In this document: piece by piece, positions 24,181 to 35,977 of the stretch
Position numbering within the stretch: position 1 is the stretch's first letter
Layout of the letters: every line of letters starts with the position of its first letter
NCBI GenBank assembly: GCA_910591455.2
Contig: OU342823.1
Span: 7,491,574 to 7,555,573, forward strand
Source of the DNA: Pholis gunnellus
Taxonomy: Eukaryota; Chordata; Actinopteri; Perciformes; Pholidae
Direction of reading: 5' to 3'
Length of the DNA stretch: 64,000 bases
Translations under genes and position numbers: made by a program
The notes under the pieces: model-generated
The model's database searches: none
What the model saw: the letters and a program-made list of their open reading frames with translations, nothing else
Told to the model about the DNA's origin: nothing

Positions 24181-24206
24181 TTATCGGGAGCAGTGTCTCT
24201 CATATT
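24180..24206 (+). promoter_or_regulatory. Iron-responsive element 5
   Basis: Bulged C at 24185, upper stem GGGAG/CTCTC with one G-T wobble, loop CAGTGT at 24191-24196. The lower stem is imperfect: only the three pairs next to the bulge are sound. It directly abuts the GT microsatellite. Confidence 0.82.
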
Positions 24207-24227
24207 TCACTTGGAAGAGTGGAACAA

Positions 24228-24254
24228 CTTATCGGGGACAGTGTTTCCCAGAGT
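24228..24254 (+). promoter_or_regulatory. Iron-responsive element 6 (weak lower stem)
   Basis: Bulged C at 24233, upper stem GGGGA/TTCCC (one G-T wobble), loop CAGTGT at 24239-24244. The lower stem CTTAT/AGAGT has an A-G mismatch, so affinity may be reduced. It matches mammalian IRE-E by position. Confidence 0.75.
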
Positions 24255-25124
24255 TTTATACTTGACATCTTCGTTTTGTCATGATTTTTGATTATGCGTG
24301 TGTGCTTCTCATTTGTTTTTCTGTATCATGCTACAACTCACCCACAACAGAGATTATTAGATTTCAGTTTTGTTTGCGCATCCAATCAATCGACCAAACA
24401 CACAGAACAATATTACATATGATCGCTCATTATATCCACTAGAGTTAGAAACAACCTTGTGTTAGTGACTGTAAAGATACGAACATACACGACTCTCTTT
24501 GCATGCGTTTCCTCTTCACATTACTGTGTCGCTTTAATGTCAACACACTCGGACCGGATTATAAACTTTTCAAAGGATTTAGGGTTAAACTAATGTGTTT
24601 TGGTTCTTTTTGTTGTTGGTTTTTTAGGTACGAAACATTTTTGTATCCAAGCTGCTGATATTTATTTGAGCATTTTGTTCCTATAGAAGTCAGTCTGTAC
24701 TTCCACCAGAATATAAAACAGAAAAATAACAACTGTAATTGCACAACAGTTTGTAAGTAAATGTGTTGAAAGAACAGTTTCAGTCCGTCAACCCAATTCA
24801 AACCATATAATGAACTCCAGGATAACATTAAAATCCACTTTCTTTATTTTATCATGCACTCGAGACCAAACAAAATGTTTCATATTTTACATTATTACAT
24901 GTTTGAATACATTAAATCCTCTCCTGGTGTCACCTCTGTTGTGCTCGATACTGTTACAGCCCGCTTTTATTTTCCTACAAGAAGTTAAATGTTACTTAAT
25001 CCTGAGACGGGAAACTGGGAGGTTAGGAAATAGATGTTCTGCTGACTGTGTAACTTAAACACTGTTTCAAAAACCTGTTCTTGAAATCGTATTTCTGTGA
25101 TCTCCATGTTCAGTAGAAAAGTGT

Positions 25125-25130
25125 AATAAA
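25125..25130 (+). terminator. tfr1 polyadenylation signal
   Basis: AATAAA followed within about 25-40 bases by a GT-rich tctgtgtctgattgtc element. It sits about 650 bases before the tnk2 CpG block. Confidence 0.75.
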
Positions 25131-25789
25131 ACATTTCGGCTTAGCATCCAGCAAATCTGTGTCTGATTGTCTATCGTGCTGAAGAACAGGAAATCAGATC
25201 CCTTATTTATCATTCAATGCATTCTTGTCTGAAAGTTGTTTTTGATTTTGCTTAGTTTGTATCCTTCCTCTTTTAAACGGTTCAGCGAATAAGGAATCTA
25301 ATGACAGTGATTCAGTCTGGATCTTCAAGCAGATGTGTCAACAGCAGTCCATGTGTGCCACTCTTATATTAAGCAACATCCTTTTAATACTTCTGGTGCT
25401 TTGCTTTTCAGATATAAAAGCACAATTTGCACCCAGTGGTTGTGTTTTCCAACCACCAGAGAAAGTGTAGTTTTGCTGAAGTCTACATGTATTGGGCTTC
25501 ACTAAATCTAGAATATCAATAACCATGTGTGCCCCATCTAAAGTCCATTTTATTTAAATGCTTCACAAGTATCGAACACATGTATCTACTTAAAAATAAG
25601 AAATAACAAAACAACTGACAGCAGCATTAAAAGGCTTAGTACACATGAAACAAGAATAAAAACCGTGATATATCTGTATTAATAATTATAAAAATAAATA
25701 TATTTGTTTAAATGATACGCTTAATGATCAGCCTGCGCTTTTATTTTGAAGCCTGAACCTGCCAACAGGAAGTACCAGAGCCAGCCGCT

Positions 25790-25955
25790 CTGTCCGTGCG
25801 TTGCTGTTGCGCACGGTGACGCTCTCACATCCCGACACAGGCGCACTGAGGAGCGTACCGGAATTAACGGAGGAGAGAGAAGAGCGATAACGGATTACCG
25901 CTGAATTTAACCGATTCCCCGATAAACAGCGCGGCTCCCCGCGGGGCTCCTGCAG
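25790..25955 (+). promoter_or_regulatory. tnk2 promoter and probable non-coding exon 1
   Basis: Isolated CpG-rich block between two AT-rich stretches, ending at a consensus donor (ctgcag|gtgagag). It lies on the right strand and distance to be the first non-coding exon of tnk2, which in other vertebrates starts with untranslated exons. No TATA box seen. Confidence 0.5.
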
Positions 25956-26816
25956 GTGAGAGGTGGAGGACTGACCGGAGGAAGAGGGGCTGGTCTCCCG
26001 CAAAGCGCGCCTTCACAGGTTGGTATACCGGAGTTATTTATTTGATTTTTTTTCTTCTTTTTGGCAGCTTGTTCCTCTCTTAATGTGCAAGATGCGACAT
26101 GTTGCACCAAAACACAATAAATGAATGAATGAAATAAAGTGAATGTGTTGAGTGACACTGTAACGGTGAGATGTTTACTGACGGACAGGCAGGTGGAGAC
26201 TTAACGTGACTGAGGCTTATCAGCTCTAGCAGCAACCTGATCAATTAACATGGTAATAAACAAACTATACCTGTTGCTCTGCATGCAGAGCTGACCTGGA
26301 ATCACATATAAATCATGCACTTTAAATTGTTACACCAGACTACAGACATCATTTTAGAAATGTTCCCATTTCCACCCAGGAGATGTTTAATTAACCACCT
26401 GACACACAGAAATAAAGCCTGTTTTGTTTATTCAGTTAATTGTTCAATTACATTGTTTTATTTTGCAACATGGAGCTTTTATGGAGTCTTCTGCACACAC
26501 AAGTTGTCATGGGGGAATCCCACAAAGCTCCCAAATTTCAGAAAAGATAAAACAAAACAAAATCCTTTATTTGTTTTGTGTTGGTGTAAGAGTGACACAG
26601 TTTCAAAACCAGCTTCAAAAACATGTTAATGGTGAGCATTCACACCTGCAATTTCATTATGAAGACACTGAGCATTTATTTTTGGTTTCTTAGCAATTGA
26701 AGTGAAAATAATTCAGTTTGTGCTCTGTGTTTTCCACAACAGTTTATCTCATTTAACTATTCTTTATTTCTTTTCTGGAATAAAAGCAGACTCTGCTTCT
26801 CTTTGTGTGTGTGTAG

Positions 26817-26922
26817 ATGTGGGGTCTCTCCATCCGTGGCCTCCTCCAGGTGAACTCCAGGTGACCTCAGTCACTCCTGACTGCAGCATTAAGCTCCTGA
26901 TCCACCAGAAGACGTCTGCAGG
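26817..26922 (+). other. Candidate second non-coding exon of tnk2
   Basis: Bounded by a pyrimidine/GT tract ending in tag (26816) and by a gtgaga donor at 26923. It starts with ATG but that frame stops within the exon, so if used it would be untranslated with a short upstream ORF. Supported only by the splice signals. Confidence 0.3.
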
Positions 26923-27484
26923 GTGAGACCAGTTCAACTCACACACGGTTTGAGATTAGAGAGAAACGTGTTCGCAGCCGCTCCAAAACTTCCTCTTTTT
27001 CTTCCTCGTTTTACCAGCAAATTACAATTTTACTATAAAGAGGAACATATGTGCAATATTACTTTCATTATACTATGTGCAATATAAATTTGTACTACTT
27101 TTCAATAGCATTGACAATATAACTCTCAATATCATGCTCAATATTGCTTTTTATATTTTAGTTTGTATTAGGCACTGGTGCTAGTATTACTACTTATACA
27201 TTTTTACTATCGTATTTAATCTTTGTTGTTTCTACTTTAGATGCCTTTTTATTTACCTTACTCTTATTGCTATTCTGTTCTATTTTGCACTGGTGTCAGT
27301 ATTACTTATTGTTATTCTATTGTTCATATATTATATTTGTACTCTATTGTTTTTATGTTCTTCTGTTGTAATCTTTAATTAAACTCTGGCACAATCATTT
27401 CCTTCTGGATTAATACATTTCTATCTTATATGAACTAAATCTCGCCAAAGAATACAAACAAAACGTCCTTTCTTCTTTAAGTAA

Positions 27485-27640
27485 CTGTGGAAATTAGCAA
27501 CAATCATTTGATTAAATTAAGTAGTCGATTGACAGAAAATCAATCGGACTCTACCTTGATAATCTATTAATACTTTCAGTACATTTTCAAGCAAAAATAT
27601 CAAAGTTGATCTGTTTCCAGCTTCTTAAATGGACAGTTTG
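27485..27640 (+). repeat. Degenerate AATCGATT-type repeat, copy 5
   Basis: Contains gtagtcgattgacagaaaat, tcaatcggac and ccagcttcttaaatggac, diverged members of the family motif set. Confidence 0.4.
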
Positions 27641-28659
27641 CTGTTCTTCTTCATCATATATGACGGTTAATTACATAACTTAAGCTCTAAAAGGTTTAAT
27701 TTAATACATTTCAACTCCTCTGTGTAATTCATCAGCATGTGTGCTGCTGTTGCATGTTCCCTCTCTCGCATTATTCTCCCTGCCTCTCTACTCTGATGTC
27801 CAGCAGGAAAGCTGCTCTGAGTCTGTCATTAATCACAGAAGCACAATAAATCATCTTCCTCATGGAAACGTCTGACTGAGTGTCGCTCCGCTTCACTCTC
27901 TATATCACTGAATCTAAGCTAAATTTAGCTTTCCTATTTTTAGAGCATCGCCCTCGATAAAAACACACACACACACACGGAGAGATGAAAGCTCTGATTT
28001 TGTGTTCTTTTAGGCCACACACACATACATGTGAAATGTACAGGCGCACATTGTACGTGTCTGTTAGCATGCCTTTGGTGTCAAATGTGGCTAATGGCGT
28101 TAGCTCAGAATCTTTCTCCTTCTCAATCTACACTATTAAATTAGTTGTGTTTTATTATCTAAAAGCTAAAGAATCATATTATCACAATACATAATTAAAA
28201 TATGATTTGTTACAGTTGAGCTTATTCTATTTTGCATGAAGCTCACAGGAAAGCTCAGTGAATGAGCTTTTACTACACATACCGACATGAACTAATTTAT
28301 TCCTTGATGTTATATAAATGGTGTGCTTCGGCTGCAACAATCTGTGTAATTAATATTCAGGAAAACAATTCAGTGAAGGTAGTATTTTCCTGTGCTCTGC
28401 TGAGGTGAATATAGTAGTAGGTGTAAAAGCTATTATCCATTATAAACGTAGAAAAGACGGATATTTTGAATTATTTAGACAGTTCAGATGTCACTAATAT
28501 CAAATACAGCTGGACGACTACAGATGTTGCAATCATTACCCAAACATGGTCTTGAATCTTGGGGTTGGAGTCTGGATTCTAAAAATACTGACGTCAATTT
28601 TTTGCCTAAAAAAAACTCACATTTAAATGTATTTTTTCCTTGATTAATTTCTTAAACAG

Positions 28660-28830
28660 TGGATCTAGGCTTAAAACTAATTTATTTATTTATTATCATG
28701 TTTCTTTTTTTGTTTTCAATTAATTGATCAATTGTTTATTCTAAAAAAGGCCAGAAAATAATAGAAAATGGCAGTCATCATTTTCCAGATCTCAGAGTTA
28801 TGTCTTAATATATATATATTTTTACGTGTA
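28660..28830 (+). repeat. Degenerate AATCGATT-type repeat, copy 6
   Basis: Contains caattaattgatcaattgtt, ggccagaaaataatagaaaa and ttttccagatctcagagtt in family order. Confidence 0.45.
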
Positions 28831-29519
28831 TAATTGAATGAAACCATTTCTTTAAAAAATGGTCCTGAAATCAGTTCATAGCTGATTTTTCCAAAAGTAC
28901 CACGTCATATTTTCATCCTCTAATGATGTGATGCTGGTTTTTGGTTGATGTGAAGCAAAGCTGCTGTACCAGCTGCATGTCTGCATCCATCAGATGCATG
29001 CTGGGAAGAGTCTCCCTATTATTTCTCTTTGGCCTGGCCATTCATCCATTCACCCATCCATCTGTCCACCTATTTGCATCTACGTTCTCTCCCCTCCTCT
29101 CCTCCCAAGATCTCTCCCCCTCCCTCCCTCCCATCCTCTCGTTGGAGCTGCTGAATTATTTATCGTCAGACGGTGCAGCTCGGGCGGCTGAGCCAGAAGG
29201 AGGTGGAGAGCTATAGAGCGAGGGAGAGATGGGGAGAGAAAGGGAGAGAAAAGGAAGTATGGAGGTGTCCGACGCTGCAGGGAGCCGTGAGTCAGCAGGG
29301 AGAGAAAGACCCAGTGGGAGGAAGGACAGAGGGAGTTTATAGATAGCTTTAGGTGATACGACTGGAGAGAGAGGCGTCAAATGCCTCCCGGTGTGTTCGT
29401 GAACGTGTGTGTGCATGCGCCTATCGATTGAGCAGAGAAGGTCATGGAGCAGAGAGGAGATTAGCAAACTAGAGTCGCAGCTAACGCCGCCTCTGAATAG
29501 CAGCTAGACAGAAAAAGGA

Positions 29520-29523
<4 letters not shown>

Positions 29524-29571
<48 letters not shown>
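29524..29571. repeat. (GA)n tract in the tnk2 5'UTR
   Basis: About 24 GA units ending 35 bases before the tnk2 start codon at 29606. On the minus strand it is a CT tract. Likely variable in length. Confidence 0.95.
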
Positions 29572-29573
<2 letters not shown>

Positions 29574-29605
29574 CAAGGCAGAGGACGAGAGGAGCTGCAT
29601 ACAGT

Positions 29606-32600
29606 ATGGGGGAGAGCTATGTGTACCAGCGACTCCCCTACGCCAGAGGAGAGGAGGAGGGGGAGGATGAGGACGAAGAGGAGAGAGACGGGAGGATCAG
29701 AGAGAGTGTCGGGGGACAAATGGTAAAATGTGAGGTTGTGGGTGGACATGGCAGTGGTTCTTCTGTGATAACAGTATGTGTGTAGATGCAGTGTGAGATA
29801 AAGCGTGGGCGTGTGTGTGTGTGTGTGTGTGTGTGTGAGTGAGAGAGGATGAAAGTGTGTTTGTGAATGTGTGTGTATTGATGATTGACTACAGACTATT
29901 CTCCATTTGATTCTTTAATTTAATCCAGTGGTTCCCAACCTGCTCTTCACTAATTCAGGCTTTTCATGCTGTTATCTGACTAAAACAATCCAGTTTATTT
30001 CTCATCTAATCTAGTTTGGTTCTCTGAAAGCAGTTTGATTTGTTAATCCCGGATGAAGTTATCTTGAGTAACAGCGCGCTCTTATTTTGAATTAAAGGCT
30101 TAACGGGTAGAGAACCCCAATCAGGGTTAATACGAGTGGTTGAGGGCTGCTGATCATGCGATTGCAGCTACATGACATAGGTGTGTTGGGAATCCTCCCA
30201 GCATGCACTGGGGCAGCACATTATTGGGCCTAAGTCTTATTTTATGTGTGTTTCTGCATTGTAACGGGTGTCTATTGTGTTCTACGTCGTCTCAGTGACA
30301 TTGTTTGTCCACCAGAGAGCACTGACAGGTTTGTTTTTCAATAAAATGTCCCGCTCTGGCTTTCTTAAAACAAATTTAAGAGATCCTTATGGATAATGTT
30401 TGTTTATGTCAAGACTTTAAATCTTAAATATTGATATCAGTATTTGCAGAGAAAGAAATACCAACAAAATTCGTTTAGCTTAGCTTAGCATAAAGACTGG
30501 AAACGGGGGGAACAGCTAGCCTGGTTCCGTCCAAATGTAAAAAAAAATCACTGCACCTTTAAAGCTCACTAATTAACATGCAACATCTATTGAATCCAAG
30601 TGTTTACAACTAAAGAGGTTGTGGTTTTTTAGGGGTTAGAGCGGGAAAACTTTTTTTTTTAATATTGATTTTGTAGCTCAGAATAGCTGCTCCATTTCCA
30701 TTGCACATTACAGTGTGTCCATTGACATCACACTCAATAAACTATTTATGCACACACGTTTTTGCTTCATACTAAAAACACAGTTATGCACCTGTGGCGC
30801 TCTGTCAATGCCTCCTCACATGTATAGTAACACAAGGTACACGTCTGTGTGTGTGTGTGTGCACAGATGCAGTGTGAGGAGGGGACAGAGTGGCTGCTGG
30901 AGTTGCTGACAGATGTGCAGCTGCAGCAGTACTTCCTGCGGATCCGTGATGAGCTCAACGTCACGCGGCTCTCTCACTTCGACTACGTCAAGAATGAAGA
31001 CCTGGAGAAGATCGGCATGGGACGCCCGGGTTCGTCTTATTATTATTATATGTTTAAAAAATACGACATTCAAGTTAATTTGAAAGTCCCGTCGACATAC
31101 GACATGTTTTCAGTGTTTGTGATGGTTTTGGTGCAGGTCAGAGGAGGCTTTGGGAGGCAGTCAAGAGGAGAAGAGCCCTTTATAAACGCAAGTCCTGGAT
31201 GAGCAAGGTGCAAACGCACACACACACGCACACACACACTCTTGTATTTGGTAATGTTTACTCTCTGACTCTGTAACCCTGATATTAAACCACCAGCTGA
31301 ACAAAAGCTTGAATGCCAAATGAGATAAGCAACATTCTAACTTTCAACAAATTCCTTCTATTAGATAACTGAATTCCAAGGCTGACAAAAAGCTCACACG
31401 TTTGCAGAGTGACTGTGTATATTTAAAGAAAGTGAAATAACTTTCTTATCACTTAAAATGTATTTCATGGAATGAAAATATAGATCCTGTATTTCGTTTT
31501 AGCAGATCCATAAATATATTCTGTTCCTGGGCTCGTAGGTGTTTCCGGTTAAACGGCCCGATGCCGACCCCCAGCAGCCCCTCCCTCAGGGGGCGTCGTC
31601 CGGCACGGCACCAGCCAACAGCGAGCCGGGGGCCTCGCTCACCTGCCTGATCAGAGAGTCGGAGCTGCAGCTGTTAGAGCGGCTGGGAGACGGCACGTTC
31701 GGGGTGGTGCGGAGGGGAGAGTGGACCGGACCCAACGGCAGAGTGGTGAGAAAGGAAACGCACACATAACGGGATGCCGAGTGTGCAGAACGTATGAGAA
31801 GGCAAGCTCAGGTTATCGTCTCTCCCTCTCTGTCAAATAGTTGTCCGTGGCGGTGAAGTGTCTGAAGGCCGGTGTGTTGGACTCGGACGGTCTGGACGAC
31901 TTCATCAGGGAGGTGAACGCCATGCACTCGCTGAGCCACCAGAACCTCATCCGGCTGTACGGCATCGTCCTCACACAGCCCATGAAGATGGTAAGACACA
32001 CACACACTCTCATTGTTCATGCAAAGGTAGACACCTGAGCCACAAATAAGGTGTGTAAATACTAATGAACAGTATTTTGTGTGTAGGTGGCTGAGCTGGC
32101 CCCGCTGGGTTCCCTGTTGGATCGTCTGAGAAAGCGTCAGGGTCACATCCTCATCTTCTCTCTGTGTAACTACGCTGTGCAGGTCAGTGTAACACTAAAA
32201 AGATTAAACACAAAAGAGAGTAACTGGAAGTGATAAACCCTCAATTCCATCTGATGTTTGGTGCCCAGAGATGTATGGCTGGTTTATTCCCAACAAACCA
32301 CTAATGCTGCTTCCACAACGTCTGTGCTTCAGAGGCGTTGTGTAAATACTGTGATGTAAAATACTGTGAAACAAATAATTATCATGCAACAAATGTAAAT
32401 ATTCTAGTCGCATCCAGCACAACATGAAGTTTTGTTCTAAAACATTAAAAATAAGAAATAACATTTTACTCCATATGTTAGCAAAAACCTTTCTTACCAA
32501 TGAAGGATATGTTCCAATCCTGTACTTAAGTAAAAGTACCAATACCACACTGTTAAGATACTCTATATATAAACTATAATAAATACTATAATAAATAGTC

Positions 32601-34474
32601 CTGATTTCAGAGCCATACTTCAGTAAAAGTATGTAAGTATTATCAGCAAAGTGTAGTAAAAGTATCAAAGTAAAAGTACTTATTGTGCAGTGAAATGTTC
32701 CCTGTCAGTGTTTTACTATTATTTATGGTGTTTCTGGATTATATTACTACTGCATTAATGTGTATGTTGCATTTTAACTGCTGTAGATGTTATAGGTTGT
32801 GCTAATTTTAACTCTTTTATATACTGTTGGGTAGTTTAATCTACAGCAATACATCAGTAAAGAGTATAAAGTTACATAAAATGGAAATACTCAAGTACAA
32901 GTACCTCAAATGTATACTAATGAGTACTTTGAGGAGATGTATTTAGTCACATTCCACCGCTGTCTCTGTCGGTGTGTAGGTGGCGTGCGGCATGGCCTAC
33001 CTGGAGCAGAGACGTTTCCTCCACAGGGACCTGGCCGCCCGCAACGTTCTGCTGTCCACCAATGAAACGGTGAAGATCGGAGACTTTGGCCTGATGAGAG
33101 CACTGCCAACACACACCGACCAATACATCATGGAGGAGGGCCACAAAATCCCTTTCCCATGGTGAGAAGAACGTCCAGTGATTCAAACAGTCCTGGTGTT
33201 GCTCTCCATCGTTTATCTTCCTCCCTGACGTTTTCTTTTTCTCTGTCTTCGTCCTTGTCTCTCTGCAGGTGTGCCCCGGAGTCTCTGAAGTCTCGTAGTT
33301 TCTCTCATTCGTCCGATACCTGGATGTTCGGGGTCACTCTGTGGGAGATGTTCACCCACGGACAGGAGCCGTGGCTGGGCCTTAACGGGAGCCAGGTGCC
33401 TACATACGCACACGCACATCTTTTCTAGTTTGCCGTAAAAGTTCAGGGGAGGAAGAAATTCATGTTTTGGATCAAAATAACCATTCACCGGGTAATAATG
33501 ACCCGTCAGCGTTCTGTTATTGTGTCTGCGTGCAGATTCTCCACAAGGTGGACGTGGACGCCGAGCGGCTGTGTAAACCGGACGACTGTCCACAGGATGT
33601 TTACAACGTCATGCTGCAGTGCTGGAGCCCCAAACCTGAGGACAGACCGACTTTCATCGCCCTCAGAGACTTCCTGCTCGAGGTAGTATTCAGATCATTT
33701 ACTTAAGTAAACGCAAATATCACACTCAAAATACTGTGTTACAAGTAAAAGACCTGCATTCAAAATTTGACTTAACTTCAAGTTAAAAATAAAAATAGCA
33801 GAATTGCCCCTCATTGGAGTTCATAGATGTTACACAGATCTCTGTTTAAACTCATACACACCACAAAAATACCTCTTTAAAGTTGTAGCGATTTAAAAAT
33901 GAGAGATTTCTCATATCATAATGTGTTCTCGTAGCTCCAAAAGTAGTTTGGCACAAAAGTTACTCTCCGAGCAAACAAAGGACAATACAGGGAAAGCAAG
34001 CGCAAAGGAATAAATCACCATTACACAAGACGACATGAGGTGTTCTGTGTCTTCTGATCCTGCTGATGGCAGTAATAAATCATGAGACTTGTGGAGCGGT
34101 TTGCTCAAACTGTAAGCGTGTGTTTGTGTTCTGCAGACCATGCCGACGGATATGAAAGCGCTGCAGGACTTTGAGGAGGAAGACAAGCTCCAGATTAAAA
34201 TGAACGACGTCATCACCATCATAGAGGGAAGGTCAGTTGATATGCAACACGTGCTGTATACCCGAGAAGAATGTCAATTTAATTTGCGTACACAAAAGCA
34301 GTATTTTAACGAAATTACTGTTTTTTGAAAGTCTTGCTTGTGTGTGTCAGTGCAGAATGAACATCATCCTTTCAAGACAACAAATGCATCTTTTGTTGAC
34401 ATTGGATTCCTTGAATTGTGGGAAATTATTGTAATTACTGTCCTGTTACTGGCTCATTATAGAAATATTGTCAC

Positions 34475-34522
<48 letters not shown>

Positions 34523-35944
34523 TGCTGCCCTAATGAAAACCCACAAGTCAGCAATCATCTTTGCTTGATTTGCTGCCATTGGTACATTCACCATGTGACA
34601 GAGACTATTTGTTGCACTCAGGAGACTCCCCTTATTAGTAAATGATGTTGAATATGAGGAAGCGGTTTATACAAATCAGACAACATGTCATGTGGTAAAC
34701 AGAGTAGAAGGTATTCTGTTTGTTGTCCTCATGTGTCCGTGTGTGTGTTTTCAGGGCGGAGCACTACTGGTGGCGAGGTCAGAACAAGGGGACGCTGCGT
34801 GTTGGTCAGTTCCCTCGTCACGTGGTGACGTCGGTCGCCGGTCTGTCCGCCCACGACATCAGCCGACCGCTCAAACACTCCTTCATCCACACCGGACACG
34901 GAGACACGGACCCTCACAGGAGCTGGGGACATGCAGATCGCATAGACAGGTTAATAATACTCACTAGTTCATAAAACATTAGTTTTATTCATATGATGTA
35001 AATGAAAGGTTTTAGTCTAGTAGGGAAAAAACGCAAAATGTGCAACTAAAACACTTTTTGAGCTGGGGAAAAAACATCCAGTGTGGTCCATGTTGAACCC
35101 TGTTTCATCACAATAACAGATATTTCATGTTTATCTATGTTTGTGTAGTCATAAACTCTCAGCTCCTCAGGCGAAAGAATAACATTTTACAAGCCAGAAT
35201 AGATAAACACCACATTTTGTAAGAGTAGCAGACTGCTTTTCTAATCCTTGAATAATTTATCTTTATCTAAAACCACTTTGATAAATTGGAGACTATTAAA
35301 CTAAATAAAGTATTACATTAGAATGACTTTATTGTCCACCCTTAGTGGAAATGTGTCTTTGGTTCCTCCCAAGTACAGCAAAGGTACAAACAATACACAC
35401 AACACAGCATGAAACACAAGCTGTACAAATATACACTATAAAATAGTGCAAATGGGCTGTAAGCAACAAATAAATTACATCAATTATGAATTATAATAAT
35501 AATACTATCAAGCTTGAACCATGTGCTTTTGTAGCAATGCTTGTTCTCCACTGGAGTGCAGCAGTGCATCAGTTCACCAACAGATGATGTACTTGTTAAG
35601 CTGTTTTTAAGACCGAGCTCAAATCCAGAGCAACTGTTCCAAGAACAGAAAAAAGCCTCAATTCTCTAATCCACACTTTAACTGGCAGTGATTACAGCAG
35701 CAACGTGTGTCGCTTACTGTCGTAAATCACATTTAATGTTCCATTTTGTAGCCTTTATATAGAAACCGATGCTGAATTAATTTGCGGCGGCAGCTTTCTT
35801 TGAATGTGATTTACTTGTCTGCTCCCTTTCAGTCTGTATTTGGGGAACCCCATGGACCCTCCTGACATCCTCGGGATGGACCCGAGCACCGCCAGGCCCA
35901 CCAAACTCCCCAACCGCACCAAGAGTAAATCCATCTCTTCATTT

Positions 35945-35977
<33 letters not shown>

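Larger units (their letters stand above)
23175..25150 (+). other. tfr1 3'UTR
   Basis: About 2 kb from the stop codon to the AATAAA at 25125-25130, followed by a GT-rich stretch suited to cleavage. It carries six IRE hairpins between 23489 and 24254, the arrangement by which iron-regulatory proteins stabilise TfR1 mRNA when cells lack iron. A GT microsatellite interrupts the array. An earlier aataaa at about 23858 could give a short mRNA that keeps only IREs 1 and 2. Confidence 0.85.
26923..29523. other. Non-coding stretch upstream of the tnk2 start exon
   Basis: Probable 5'UTR intron. At about 27050-27420 an AT-rich run (gtgcaatattact, cttctggattaata) resembles the tail of a LINE-like fish repeat. 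Diverged AATCGATT-type copies lie at about 27485-27640 and 28660-28830. No coding exon recognised. Confidence 0.45.

Noticed and set aside
24034..24291. Open frames of Cys-Val or Thr-His repeats (also at 1531-1908, 23877-24203, 48143-48635, 61635-61904)
   Set aside because: They are read-through of CA/GT microsatellites, open in several frames on both strands, with no domain.
29522..29605. In-frame N-terminal extension of tnk2 with an Arg-Glu repeat
   Set aside because: The extension would have to start at GTG; the first in-frame ATG is 29606, which matches the known TNK2 N-terminus. The repeat is leader GA microsatellite.
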